From: Morella rubra
Lineage: Eukaryota > Streptophyta > Magnoliopsida > Fagales > Myricaceae
Length of the DNA: 64,000 bases
Direction of reading: 5' to 3'
Assembly: GCA_003952965.2 (NCBI GenBank)
Contig: RXIC02000155.1
Location: 1 to 64,000 of the forward strand
Under the pieces are notes generated by a model. That model did no database searches and had not been told where the DNA came from. It saw nothing but the letters and a program-made list of their open reading frames with translations. How positions within the stretch are numbered: the first letter of the stretch is position 1; each line of letters begins with the position of its first letter. Of the stretch, positions 1 through 10,438 are shown piece by piece. The translations under genes and the position numbers were made by a program.

Positions 1-969
1 TTTTTTTCTTTGATAAGCCAGGTTGAGTTTCCTATGAACAACTGAATGATCTCTAGTATTTTTCCTGTATTTCTGAGAGTATCTAATTCAAATTGGAAAG
101 AGAATTTACGAGCCAAACCCCAAATTGGATCTGATAGATTACTACCTACATGGTTACTTTCTTCAATATCTAGACATTATAATCAGAAACTTCTTCATAT
201 GCTTTACTAGTTTTTAGATCCTATAGATTCCTTATTAAAAATGGTTTAGTCTGCTGGGCTATCTCACATGTATCAGGTTGGTATGCTCCTGAGCCTATAT
301 AGTTATGAGCATCCTTAAGAAATTGCTGGTCATAAATGCTTGGTAAATTGATTGGGTTGCAAGTCAAATTGAGTGTCATTCCAGCAGTTCCCAAGTAATA
401 AGCAGGGTGGTTTTACAGTTCCCTAAAGTTTCTGAAAGGAGGTTTTCTCTCTGGAATTTAAATTGAAGAATCGTATAGTGGAGGTCTCCTGGAATATCTG
501 TCTTCCAACCCATGTTCTCTTGAGAATGGAATGCGCCCTTGTTAAGTTGATCGCGGCATTGTGTTTGAGATTTATCATGTGACACTTACCATGCCACATT
601 TTAGGTATGTAGGTTCCTCTTCTAAAACAATTTCTGCACACAAGAAGGAAAAAATTACATGCTGATATTTATAACCTTGATATACGTTGACTGAATACAT
701 GAAAGTATGGGCTTACTTTTTCCCAATCTGGAAAGAAATTAATGCGTAAAAATTCTCAATCCATCAGAGATATGGCCCTGTTTGATGTATCACTTTTGCT
801 GCTACTATGTGCTAGCTCTACAAACCATTTCCAGAAAGTCATTCTTTTCATGAACTTGTGTTGCATCTGGTGACCTTAGCCAAAAACAGATGCAAAAAAC
901 AAGCAAAATAAGACTTGTTTACTTCTGTGGTTCGTATATTCTTATGGTGGAGTTCTTGCTGGCTTGCAG
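1..969. other. Non-coding left edge, probably an intron of the kinase gene
   Basis: No exon of the kinase N-lobe (glycine loop, VAIK lysine, regulatory helix) is recognisable here on the + strand. The stretch is AT-rich, with stops in all frames, and ends in a pyrimidine-containing tract and a CAG acceptor at 967-969, directly before the kinase exon. It is therefore read as part of a long intron whose upstream exons lie outside the window. Confidence 0.6.
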
Positions 970-3900
970 ATCAAATGCTATATGCAACAACTACTTTTTG
1001 GACTTGACCACTGTCATAGTCATGGTGTTTTGCATCGAGACATCAAAGGGTCAAATCTTCTGATTGACAATAATGGCAATCTTAAAATTGGTGATTTTGG
1101 GTTAGCAACCTTTTTCCACTCGCATCAGAAGCAGCCTCTGACGAGTCGGGTGGTAACTTTATGGTATCGACCACCTGAACTTTTGCTTGGCTCTATGAAC
1201 TATGGAATTGCTGTGGATTTGTGGAGTACTGGTTGCATTCTTGCAGAATTATTTGCCGGGAAGCCTATTATGCCGGGAAGAACAGAGGTACATTTTCCAG
1301 TTTTTTCTTGGATATGTAAGAAATATGGGAGTTCTTTGCACTGGATTAGATTCATTAGATTTCTATCTTGTGTCAAGAGAAGTGACCTTAGTTGGTTAGG
1401 AGTTCAACCAGGCAGCAATGCTCATAAACCAAAATTTAACGTCCACTTTGACATCTACTTTCATTGAAGTTAAAAAGTGTTTTTTTTGTTCCGTACTCAA
1501 GATGAGAAGTGGTGAATTACCCAGATTGATCAGCATTTATGATTGGCATTATTTGCTTATACCATGAGCGTGTAAGAAATCTTCCTCTGTACTGCTTAAA
1601 ATCATCATATATTTTCTAGGTTCCTAGGACATGCAAAATACCTCGATGATGCCGAATAACATGTGCCAACATATGTTGCATTACTTACAAGTCATCATAT
1701 TTCTTGCCAATTCACTTTGTTTCACCTAGAATGAAATAATCTGAACCTACCATTCACAGGATATTCAATTGGAATGTAAGACAGAAAAGCTCCTATCGTC
1801 CCATGTTATATACTGACTACTACATGCTACTTATTATTTGTTGGTGGGTCCAATGCTTTGTCTTGTGCTCCCATGGCATGGATGTCTGAAAGCTTCACCT
1901 ATGGAACTGCTCATGTCTCTTGTTTCTCTGGGCATCATGATGATATTATTTGCGATTTATAGGTTGAGCAACTACATAAGATCTTCAAACTTTGCGGTTC
2001 ACCTTCTGAAGAGTACTGGAAGAAGTCAAAATTGCCTCATGCAACCATCTTCAAACCTCAACATCCTTACAAGCGTTCTGTTGCTGAATCATTTAAGGAC
2101 TTTCCTACATCAGTATTGGCCCTTTTGGATGTCCTTCTTTCAGTAGAACCCGATGGCCGGGGAACAGCTGCTTCTGCACTCCAGAGTGAGGTAAGTATGA
2201 GTTTTCTTATGATCTTCAAATTGGGTGGTGTTGGTACATTTTCATTAGGTAAAGCTTTTCTGGTTGTGAGCCTCCTTTTGAGTATGGACTCTATGTTTTC
2301 TCCAAGATTCACTTAATTGGAACCATATTCATATGTCAACTTAAAGCGCATTCTAACTCATTTTCATTTGATCTTTTATAATTAGAAGTATCCTTGACAT
2401 TTCATTTGGGAATGATCTACGCGTTTCTGACTGTAACTGTGCTTTATTTAGCATGCCTGTCCTGGAGTTCTTTCACCACAAATGTATAGGATGCTGATCA
2501 TGCTTTTCATTATTCAATTTTCTATACTGGGTGCTCATTGTAACATATTGTATTCATTGAGTGTAGATATAAGTTTTGTAAGTTGGGACATTCATTATAA
2601 CCTTCTTATTCAATTGTTCTGATTCTGGTGATTATATAATCATGAGTTTTCTTTTCCAGTTTTTCATGACAAAGCCTCTTGCATGTGATCCATCAACTTT
2701 GCCCAAGTACCCACCAAGTAAGGAGTTGGATGCATGGCTTCGAGATGAGGAAGCAAGAAGGTTAATCATTTCTCCAGATCTTGTTATCTTGTTTAATTTC
2801 ATTCTTTCTCAAGCTATCCTGATATAGGAAAGGGCAGTGATGGTACTCATATTTTGCCTTTCATATTAATTTGGATAAATTGACATCATCTTTGAGAAGT
2901 GGCATTGATAAGGTTACAAAATAGAATTCTGATTCATTGGTGCATTAGGCTAAATTAGTTTTTTGTTTTTCTTTATTTTTGCTATTTCCGGGAAAGAAGT
3001 TGTCATTTGTTCCGAATTACTAATTCTGAAAATTCATTTTCTCTCGCACATACTTACATTATGCATTTGCTGAATGGATGAGCAGGCGAAGAGCGGCTTA
3101 TGGTGTAGGGCGTGAACATGAGTCAAGTAGAAATGGCATTAGAGAATCCAAAGCCATGCCAGCACCAGATGCAAATGCCGAGTTACAGGCATCCATACAG
3201 GTATTGTTGTAACTTTTGTATGTAGGTGCATTGCTCATATGTATATACATAACTTCCGTTTTTGTATATGCTTGCAGAAGTCAGTTAATTCATATAGTTG
3301 TTTTTTAATAATTCTGTCATTACCTAATTCAGAAGAGACAAGGGCAATCTAACCCTAGATCTATCAGTGAGAAATACAATCCTGAAGAGGACGGTGGCTC
3401 TGGCTTCCCTATTGAGCCTCCAAAAAGAACTGCACTAAATGTTTTCTCCCATTCTGGCCAGTCAATGCACCCAACTGCATTGGGATCTTCAGGCAATATG
3501 AATGTGAATGAAGAGGCTCTTACGGTTTCTGGCCAAGCTGTCAAGAATAGTTCAGAGTCGAGATCACAGATATCCTTGACACACCCTGGAGAAGGTGAAT
3601 TGCCCAGGTCTTCCAATTGGGTCGCAATTCAAGGCAGTTCACGGTTAAATAGCAGAAGAGAGACTGCTGTGGATCCACACTGGCTAGAGGAACGTTGTAA
3701 CACCAGATATAATCACCTGGATGATGGTGAAGCCTCTAGAAGTCATCAATGGTCCCACCATTTGCTGGACGGGCCAAAGTCTTCGTCTAAGAAAGATCAT
3801 CAGCTATCTGGAAAGGAGTCTTTAATGACAGAATCAGTTAGTATTCTAACTTCTGCATATGAGTTTTCATTTGACTGAAGTTATAAGAGACTAGCCATAT

Positions 3901-4405
3901 AGTTGTTTGTTGTTCTTCAAGGTTGGGCACATTGAGTGTCTAACTGGCCTAGATACAAAAGGAAACCAAAATGACTGGAACATGAAGATTTAGATTAGAA
4001 GAGCATAGTAGGCCAACAAAAGACAAGAATTGGAACTAGGCCTTTAATTAATTCAAACAATATTTGGTTGGCAGAGCCATAAAATTTATGATGGCTTGGA
4101 AACACTTGCTTTTGGAGGTTACCTGTTAGTTTACATGTTAAATCATTCAATATGCCTCTGCTTTTATGTCACTAATCATGTTTTGCTTGTGCAATCAGGG
4201 TTTCACTTCAAAAAAGAACAGGATCCATTACTCTGGACCGTTGATTCCTCCAGGAGGAAACCTTGAGGAGATGCTCAGGGAGCACGAGAGACGAATCCAA
4301 TATGCTGTCCGCAAGGCTCGTTCAGACAAGGCCAAGAACAAGAAAACCTATAGCGAAAATGGACAAACCGAGTCGCTACTTCATATGGGAAGAAATGGAA
4401 GGTGA
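970..4405 (+). CDS. CDK-like serine/threonine protein kinase, 3' part (partial)
   Basis: Proposed exons are 970-1287, 1963-2190, 2660-2760, 3086-3200, 3333-3836 and 4199-4405. All have GT-AG borders and consistent phase, giving 490 codons plus a TGA stop. The first exon carries the catalytic loop HRDIKGSN (about residues 22-29), the DFG motif (42-44) and the CDK-type TLWYRPPELL activation segment; the second completes the C-lobe. Later exons encode a Ser-rich tail with KEL/DAWLRDEEARR and a conserved C-terminal block (IHYSGPL, PPGGNLEEML, REHERRIQ, AVRKAR). These are known features of the plant CDKC-related group typified by At1g54610 and At1g09600, whose substrates are poorly known. The ATP-binding N-lobe exons are missing at the window edge, so activity cannot be judged. 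No internal stops or frameshifts were seen. Confidence 0.88.
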
Positions 4406-5851
4406 CCCCAGAGAAATTCATGCTGCCTCAATTTGGATGCAGAAGCTCCTGGAGAGTCTCATGCTTCCCACTTTAGAAAGAATTACTCCTTTGGGGAATT
4501 TAACAATTGATACGGAGATAAATCCACACTCAGGTTTTTTTCCTTGGGGGGGGGGGGGGGATGCTCTAACTTCTAACTATCAAGATTCTCTTATGTGATT
4601 CAAAAGGTGGACAAGCATAAGGCAGAAGGAACCGTGGACATTGATTGCATAACATGTCGGGCGTAAAGGCTTCAGATTGACTGCCGGCTAAATTGTTTCA
4701 TTGAGAGGCAGTGAGATCCTTTTGGCATCGGCAATTGCTCGAGATCGGTCTTGTACAGCTATATCAGTTTTACTTCCTTTTATGTAAAGGCGAAGAAGTT
4801 GACATGGGTTAGATAAATTTTTTTTCACTACCCACCCATTCACTCCAACTGATGTAGGATATATTTAATTAGGCGGAAAATATGATTATTTTCCTTTTTC
4901 TTTCTGTTTCGGTAGACAATCAGTCAGATCACGAGGTTGGACAGTACAGGAGGAAACTAGCATTAATAAAACTCAAGTTTAGCGTCGATAGCCACTTGTA
5001 TGAATGTAATGATTCCTCTTAAGATGATGCTGTTAGTGTCATCAATCGTAGATGTAGGAAGCCTCTTAGCATAATAACTTGGGCTTTCTTGGAGTGCGAT
5101 GTCTTACGATTGTGGAACGTACAATTTCGAAAAGAATCATGCATGGCCCGGGCTCCAACTCGCAGTCCTACACTGAATTGTCTCTGCTGCTGTGGCTTTC
5201 GAGTTAGAATTTTTTCGGGGGCAACAATCATGAATATTCTTCCGGAACTATCTTCTGTCAACAGTAAAATGTAATCTCAGATTAATGAATGACATGCCTA
5301 AATAGATCTTTCATCAGCAGGCAAATTCCAGAATTTTAGATTTAGTTCAAGCAGATTTGTTTAACTATAATAGAATCAGTGAGCTCATTGCTGCATGTAA
5401 GGTTCGCCAAAAAGATAAAAACCCGAGAGGGTCTACCTACTCCTTCATGGATAGCCATAAAACAGAACTTCCCAATTGATTAGCAACCAAATTGGGGCTA
5501 AAGCATTGTCAGCAGAACTCCACCTAACTTGCTGATCTACCAACCAACTGGTGTTTTGCTTCATCCAAAATCTAAAGCAGCTCTGGTGTCGTCATCAAGC
5601 ATGCAATGTTCCTTTCCCTTCATGCCTAAGTATCACAGCATGATCACAGTACCTTCCCCCCCTCTGATCTCCTCCTCAATTCAATTCCTTTCTTCCTCAC
5701 AACCAAAATATAACTTTATGTTTATCCGCAGAACCCAGAGCTCCACGCCCAATCCTTTCACCATTTCCAAAACCAAATACAGCAAATCAAGTTGTTAGTT
5801 TTCTCTTTGTGTGTCCACTTTCCTCATCGACACCTCGAACAGCCAGAAAAA
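4406..5851. other. Kinase 3' UTR and spacer before GXM
   Basis: The first 400 or so bases after the kinase stop probably form its 3' UTR. They include a run of 15 G at 4546-4560. The remainder up to 5851 is AT- and CT-rich, with no convincing reading frame. The last 200 bases are pyrimidine-rich and presumably hold the promoter and leader of the downstream methyltransferase gene. No unambiguous TATA box was chosen. Confidence 0.5.
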
Positions 5852-6727
5852 ATGAGGCCTAAATCTCATCCCTTTCTCAACCTGAAGTTCCTCCTTCTTG
5901 GGGTCTTTATAGCTTTCTTCCTCCTCTTCGTTCTAAGATTAAATTTCCCCACTTCCAACCAGATCAGCCAGTCTCCCATTTCACGAAATTTCATACCTAA
6001 GGTTTCAGGTGCTACCCAAGATGCTGCAGCAACTAAATGCTCCGGTTGCGCCAAGATCCCCCCCACCCTAGCCCAAGCACTTATCCACTACTCAACCTCA
6101 ACCATTACCCCGCAACAAACACTCAAAGAGATCTCAGTGACAGCAAGAATTCTAGAGAAGAAATCACCCTGCAACTTTTTAGTCTTCGGCCTAGGCCATG
6201 ACAGCTTTATGTGGACTGCACTGAATTATGGTGGCCGAACAGTTTTCATTGAAGAAGACGAGGCATGGATACAGCAAATCAGACGCCGGTTTCCCATGTT
6301 GGAGTCCTATCACGTGACATACGATAGTAAGGTGAACCAGGCTAATCATCTCATGGAGGTTGGCAAGGGACCTGAGTGCACAGCACTTGGCGATCCCAGA
6401 TACTCCATGTGTCAACTTGCCTTGAAAGGTTTGCCTAGCGAAGTTTATGAAACGAAATGGGACCTGATTATGGTTGATGCACCAACGGGTTATTATGAGG
6501 AGGCGCCTGGAAGGATGACTGCCATATACACAGCCGGGATGATGGCAAGAAATCGGGTGGACGGAGAAACTGATGTGTTTGTGCACGATGTGAACAGGGA
6601 GGTGGAGGATAGGTTCTCCAAGGCATTTCTCTGTGATGCGCACATGAGAAAACAAGTAGGCAGGTTAAGGCACTTCTCTATCCCTACTTACAGAGATGGC
6701 TTGGACAGGCCGTTTTGCCCAGAATAG
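5852..6727 (+). CDS. GXM: Glucuronoxylan 4-O-methyltransferase (DUF579 family)
   Basis: A single-exon gene of 291 codons. The start is the first ATG of the frame, since the open frame upstream has no ATG. Residues about 10-30 form one hydrophobic segment flanked by basic residues, typical of a type II Golgi membrane anchor. Residues about 70-290 are the DUF579 domain: the paired cysteines of CSGCAKIPPTLAQAL, the cofactor-binding segment NFLVFGLGHDS, the acidic strand end VFIEEDEAWI, LIMVDAPTGYYEEAPGR, and the C-terminal FCPE. Known GXM proteins transfer methyl groups from S-adenosylmethionine to glucuronic acid side chains of xylan in secondary walls, and are about this length. IRX15 proteins share the domain but have a different N-terminus, so GXM is preferred. 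No lesions were seen. Confidence 0.92.
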   Translation: MRPKSHPFLNLKFLLLGVFIAFFLLFVLRLNFPTSNQISQSPISRNFIPKVSGATQDAAATKCSGCAKIPPTLAQALIHYSTSTITPQQTLKEISVTARILEKKSPCNFLVFGLGHDSFMWTALNYGGRTVFIEEDEAWIQQIRRRFPMLESYHVTYDSKVNQANHLMEVGKGPECTALGDPRYSMCQLALKGLPSEVYETKWDLIMVDAPTGYYEEAPGRMTAIYTAGMMARNRVDGETDVFVHDVNREVEDRFSKAFLCDAHMRKQVGRLRHFSIPTYRDGLDRPFCPE

Positions 6728-7101
6728 TCCTTCCCCTTGTATTTCTTTTCACCTTTTTGGTCCTTCAAGGGACAACCTGCATGTTTAAGAACGGGTCTAG
6801 GTTTCGGTTTCAAACCTCAAGGCTGGTTTTTTTCAACTATTTTTATGGAAATGGTCTGGTTGCAAGAAGAACTTAGAACCGGTTCGGAAACCACTTTTAA
6901 ATGGGACCCACATGAATTATTCAATATTCATTAATTAACATAAAAATCGACTCTATTAAACAAATTTAAATTAAAAATGAACAGATAGGGCGCGGCAATC
7001 CTCTCCTCCTCCCCCGCTCGTTGGGCGGCCAGCGGCCACCGCCTCCAAACCTATAATAAGACCGGAATAAAAAAAAATCCAATTGCTTGGTGTTTGCGAT
7101 A

Positions 7102-7142
<41 letters not shown>

Positions 7143-7336
7143 GAACCTTATAATAGCATTCAAATCCCTATCAAGCTGCAGCTCAAATATTACCCCCTGG
7201 ATGGAACTATGTTCCAAAGAAATCCCTCTTTCTCTATAAGCATTTTATCAATACATAATTAATATACAAAATCAGTAGAATTTGAACAAACTCCTTGCAA
7301 ATATGATCCGTATCTAATATAGGTTTTCAAATTTCA
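6728..7336. other. Spacer with AT microsatellite
   Basis: This contains the GXM 3' flank, a GC-rich patch near 6985-7045 and an (AT)n tract. No gene is supported. Confidence 0.5.
7107..7139. repeat. (AT)n microsatellite, about 16 units
   Basis: An uninterrupted alternation of A and T read directly from the sequence. It lies between GXM and the decayed retroelement fragment. Confidence 0.95.
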
Positions 7337-8297
7337 CTTTACTATGAATATTGATTGTTTTTCTTCTTCAGTAATATATCTATCCCACCAATTTTTTAAT
7401 TGTCCTGAAAAACCAGTTACGATTATTTCAGTTATTTGTCTTTCAGTTTTTTTACTACTGCGTAAACACATGCATACATAGACATTTCATGACATATATT
7501 TAAAATTTCATATTCTGATATACCATCTATATTCCATTCGTATAAATTATGTTCAGAAAAGGCTGAGGTAGCTATTAAATGTCTTTCTTCGTATTGAGTA
7601 TCAGGAGGGGTAGGTCGTGGATAATAATTTCTTTGGTTAGTATTATAATATTTTGCTTGTGATGCTTGTGCTAATCTTTGTCTGGTATGTAATTTATTGA
7701 TATCTAATTGTTCTGTAAATTGCTGTTCTAATGCTGTTATATTGTAATCTTCTTCATCTTCTTCTTCTTCTTCTTCGTTGTTGTTGTTTCTGTTTCAGTT
7801 TGATTTAATACTGCTAATTGTGAAGAAGAGGCTTTATTTTTGTCTTTTTGTGTTTTATCAATCAAAGATAATTTTGATAACATTTCATTTATTGTATCTA
7901 ATGTCTGCTCATGCGGAGTTGATAATCTAGGTATATTTGTAGGTGGTATAAACATAGGAATTTCTTGATTTATTTCTGGAGGTTTTGGTTGTAGATAATT
8001 TTCAATAGATTGTAAATGTTTGCCAATTTGTTGTATATATGTATTAGTGTAATTATTCTGTTGTATAATGTTATCAAAGTTTTTATCATTATTATTTAAA
8101 GAATTGGTTTTATAAGGAGTAGCAAAATATTGTTTTGATTGATGATCTATACTTATAGTTGTTGTAGGAGGATAATATTCATAAATTTTTTGACTATTAG
8201 TAGTTAACCATGGTATTGTTTTTGTGATAACATTTAATGTATGATTATTCTGCTCAAGCCATTGAAAAAAATATATATCTTGTTGAATATTTTCCAT
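7337..8297 (-). pseudogene. Decayed gag/coat-like fragment of a retroelement or endogenous pararetrovirus
   Basis: On the minus strand an AT-rich frame begins with an ATG at 8297 and runs 186 codons to about 7737. It is Asn/Gln/Thr-rich, with stretches such as IGKHLQSIENYL and INEMLSKLSLID. At a GAA/AAG-repeat tract near 7760-7770 the reading shifts into another frame rich in glutamate. That frame carries a segment like the YEWNIDGISEYEI motif of plant gag or coat proteins. A further shift near 7430 leads to a fragment resembling the GFSGQLKNWWDRY motif. Related proteins are annotated in many plant genomes as putative enzymatic or movement polyproteins of Caulimoviridae-like or Ty3-like elements. 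No zinc knuckle, protease or reverse transcriptase follows, so only a broken gag-like piece remains. Whether it is viral or LTR-retroelement in origin is open. Confidence 0.6.
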
Positions 8298-9566
8298 ATG
8301 TTGGTAATATTGTTGTCTGATTAAAGCTTGTTCTTCTAAATTATATCATTTCAAGGGTTCCCCACTGTCTAATTGACAGTGAATAATTATATTGCGCCCT
8401 TTCAGATTATTCTGAGTTGGCATGTGAATCCCAAGTTTTCCAAATTGTCGTACCCACACAATGTGACAAATGTTGGTGCAATTGACTAAAACGATTGGGG
8501 CCTGGGGGGGTCGGCAGGTCCAATAAAAGAAAACGGTGTCGTTTGCTTCATGAAGCAGGTGGTGTCCGCTGAGATGAAAGAAGAGGGAGGGGGGGGGGCG
8601 CATTATTCGTCGGTTAGGTGGGCGCTGCGCATTTTGGCCGAATCATTGAGCACAGTTGGCACCGGTCCTGATGATGGTGAGAGCAACAACCCGACAGCCA
8701 ATGCCGGCTGGCCCAAATTCTGATGGACCCCAAACGTGATATCAAATCCCACAATTGCACTGAAAAACAATCTTCTGTCTTAATTCAACGATTTTCATGG
8801 AAAATGAGATCAATTCACCCCCTTTACAGCTCCCCTTGAGGGACATAGTTTTACCTAAAATGAAACGAGCCAAATGGGTGAGGTTTGAGATAGCTGGTTC
8901 CAATATGCACCCAAATAGATGCAATGATGATTGTGGCATGTATGTATGTATGTATGTATGTTTTTTTTTTTTGATAAACCAGCATGTATGTATGTTGCTT
9001 CATGGTTATCATCATTGTGCGGTTGCCCCCATCCTCAACTTGTCTGCATTAAAACGCTACTGATCAGATATCACTTAATCCCATATATAGAGTTCTCTTG
9101 CTAGGAACATAGGGATGAGATGCACAGAACAAACACCTACTAGATTTTGATAACTCGAAGAAAAGGTCTAATTTGGATGGAATTGTTGATAGGGTCATCT
9201 AAAAGTGATTTTAGCAAACTTGAAAAGATTGTTAAAGAGTCTAATTGCATCTCCTTTTCATACGCTTTGAGGACGGTCCCCTCCATTTTTATTAAAAATC
9301 CTCGCTTATGGCAGAGGACAGCAGTGGTTACATCAAAAAACCAAACATGACCAAGAAAAATGAAACCTCCAAACAAAAAATAAAAAATAACATGATAAAA
9401 TCTAATATTAGCAAAATACAGCTTGTCAAGATGCAAAATACCTCTCATTCCATAAAATAAAGAATCTAAACTCACACATTAGATCTAATCATCTGCATAA
9501 CATGATATTCATCACCGGCATCAAATTTCATATTCCTTCTAAAGATATTTGAAAGCCTTAAGTTCC
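8298..9566. other. Spacer upstream of the FLA pseudogene
   Basis: No coding region is supported. The stretch holds a GC-rich patch near 8490-8720 with a G run (about 8589-8598) and an ATGT tetranucleotide repeat. The signal-peptide-encoding part expected for the FLA gene is not found here. Confidence 0.5.
8938..8961. repeat. (ATGT)6 microsatellite
   Basis: Six tandem ATGT units followed immediately by a T run. Confidence 0.95.
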
Positions 9567-9718
9567 AGCATCAGAATATGTAAACCTCACAGAGTTGCTC
9601 ACTGTGGCTGGCCCATTCCACACCTTCCTCGGTTACCTCGAGTCCACCAAAGTCATCGACACCTTCCAAAACCAAGCCAACAACACTAAGGAAGGCATTA
9701 CAATCTTTGTGCCCAAAG
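9567..9718 (+). pseudogene. FLA7-like fasciclin arabinogalactan protein, 5' fragment
   Basis: The frame reads YVNLTELLTVAGPFHTF, then LESTKVIDTFQNQANNT and KEGITIFVPK, the N-terminal part of a FAS1 cell-adhesion domain. The coding match stops at 9718, where a copia LTR begins, and resumes after the element. Upstream, the frame meets a TAA about eight codons before NLTELL and has no ATG or signal peptide. The gene is therefore also truncated or rearranged at its 5' end, independently of the insertion. Known FLA proteins of this group are GPI-anchored wall or membrane glycoproteins of about 250 residues, often expressed in developing fibres. Confidence 0.85.
9714..9718 (+). repeat. Target-site duplication CAAAG, left copy
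   Basis: The five bases before the 5' LTR are identical to 15054-15058 immediately after the 3' LTR. This is the hallmark of integrase-mediated insertion by a Ty1/copia element. Confidence 0.95.
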
Positions 9719-10367
9719 TGTTGGGTTTATTCCTTCTATGTGGAGGAAAGCCCAATGGGGGTCTTTAATAAGGCCCAAAGCCCATTAGGGTTTTAACTCA
9801 TAACTCTAAGGAGAATTCTTTAAGACGTACGGATTAAAAGAGGAGAAAGAAAAGAAAGAGGCAGTTTTTCTCTTTCACGCCCAGGTTTCATCAAAGGCTA
9901 GATCCCGCTTCGTCTGTGGTCCGATCGAGCTGAAATTTGGAGGAGACGTTCACGACACAAGGGGCTATCATCTGAACGGTGAAGATCAGATTTTGAGCTC
10001 AGTAATAGTTGTTCGTATACGTGAACAGTAACCGCGGATTGTTGGTATTTTCTCTACATTGTTTTTTCCGTAGTATTTGCCAAGATTGATATCATCTTGA
10101 AGATCTGAGTTGTAGCCTCTAGTTGTGACTAGAGAAGACTTTGTGTACCCATTATTTGGTTTATAGTGGAGATTTGACTGGACCAGGTCCCGTGGTTTTT
10201 TCTTCCTCACACCGGAGAAGTTTTCCACGTAAAAATTGCTTGTGTTGTTCTTGCTTGATGTGATTGGTTATTCTTCAGTACGTATAATTGTTGAGATTAC
10301 GCTCTATTTGTTTTCATCTAGAGAGAAGATTTATTCCGCTGTTTGTTTGTCGATATTTCTCTCAACA
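9719..10367 (+). repeat. 5' LTR of copia element
   Basis: This 649-bp repeat starts TGTTGGG and ends CTCAACA. It matches 14417-15053 almost throughout. It has one more G than the 3' LTR near position 45 and a differing stretch near 9801-9815. Confidence 0.95.
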
Positions 10368-10370
10368 AAG

Positions 10371-10383
10371 TGGTATCGGAGTT
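10371..10383 (+). other. Primer-binding site of copia element
   Basis: TGGTATCGGAGTT lies three bases after the 5' LTR and resembles the 3' end complement of plant initiator methionine tRNA (TGGTATCAGAGC) with a mismatch. This is the usual primer for plant copia elements. Confidence 0.85.
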
Positions 10384-10438
10384 TGGTTGCCAAGTTGTTT
10401 GGTTAACAATTTGAGTTATAGAAGCAAATGTGAGTAGA

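Noticed and set aside
5529-5798. 89-codon plus-strand frame before GXM
   Set aside because: It lies in CT-rich leader sequence and has no recognisable domain.
6191-6655. 154-codon minus-strand frame
   Set aside because: It is an antisense shadow of the GXM gene.
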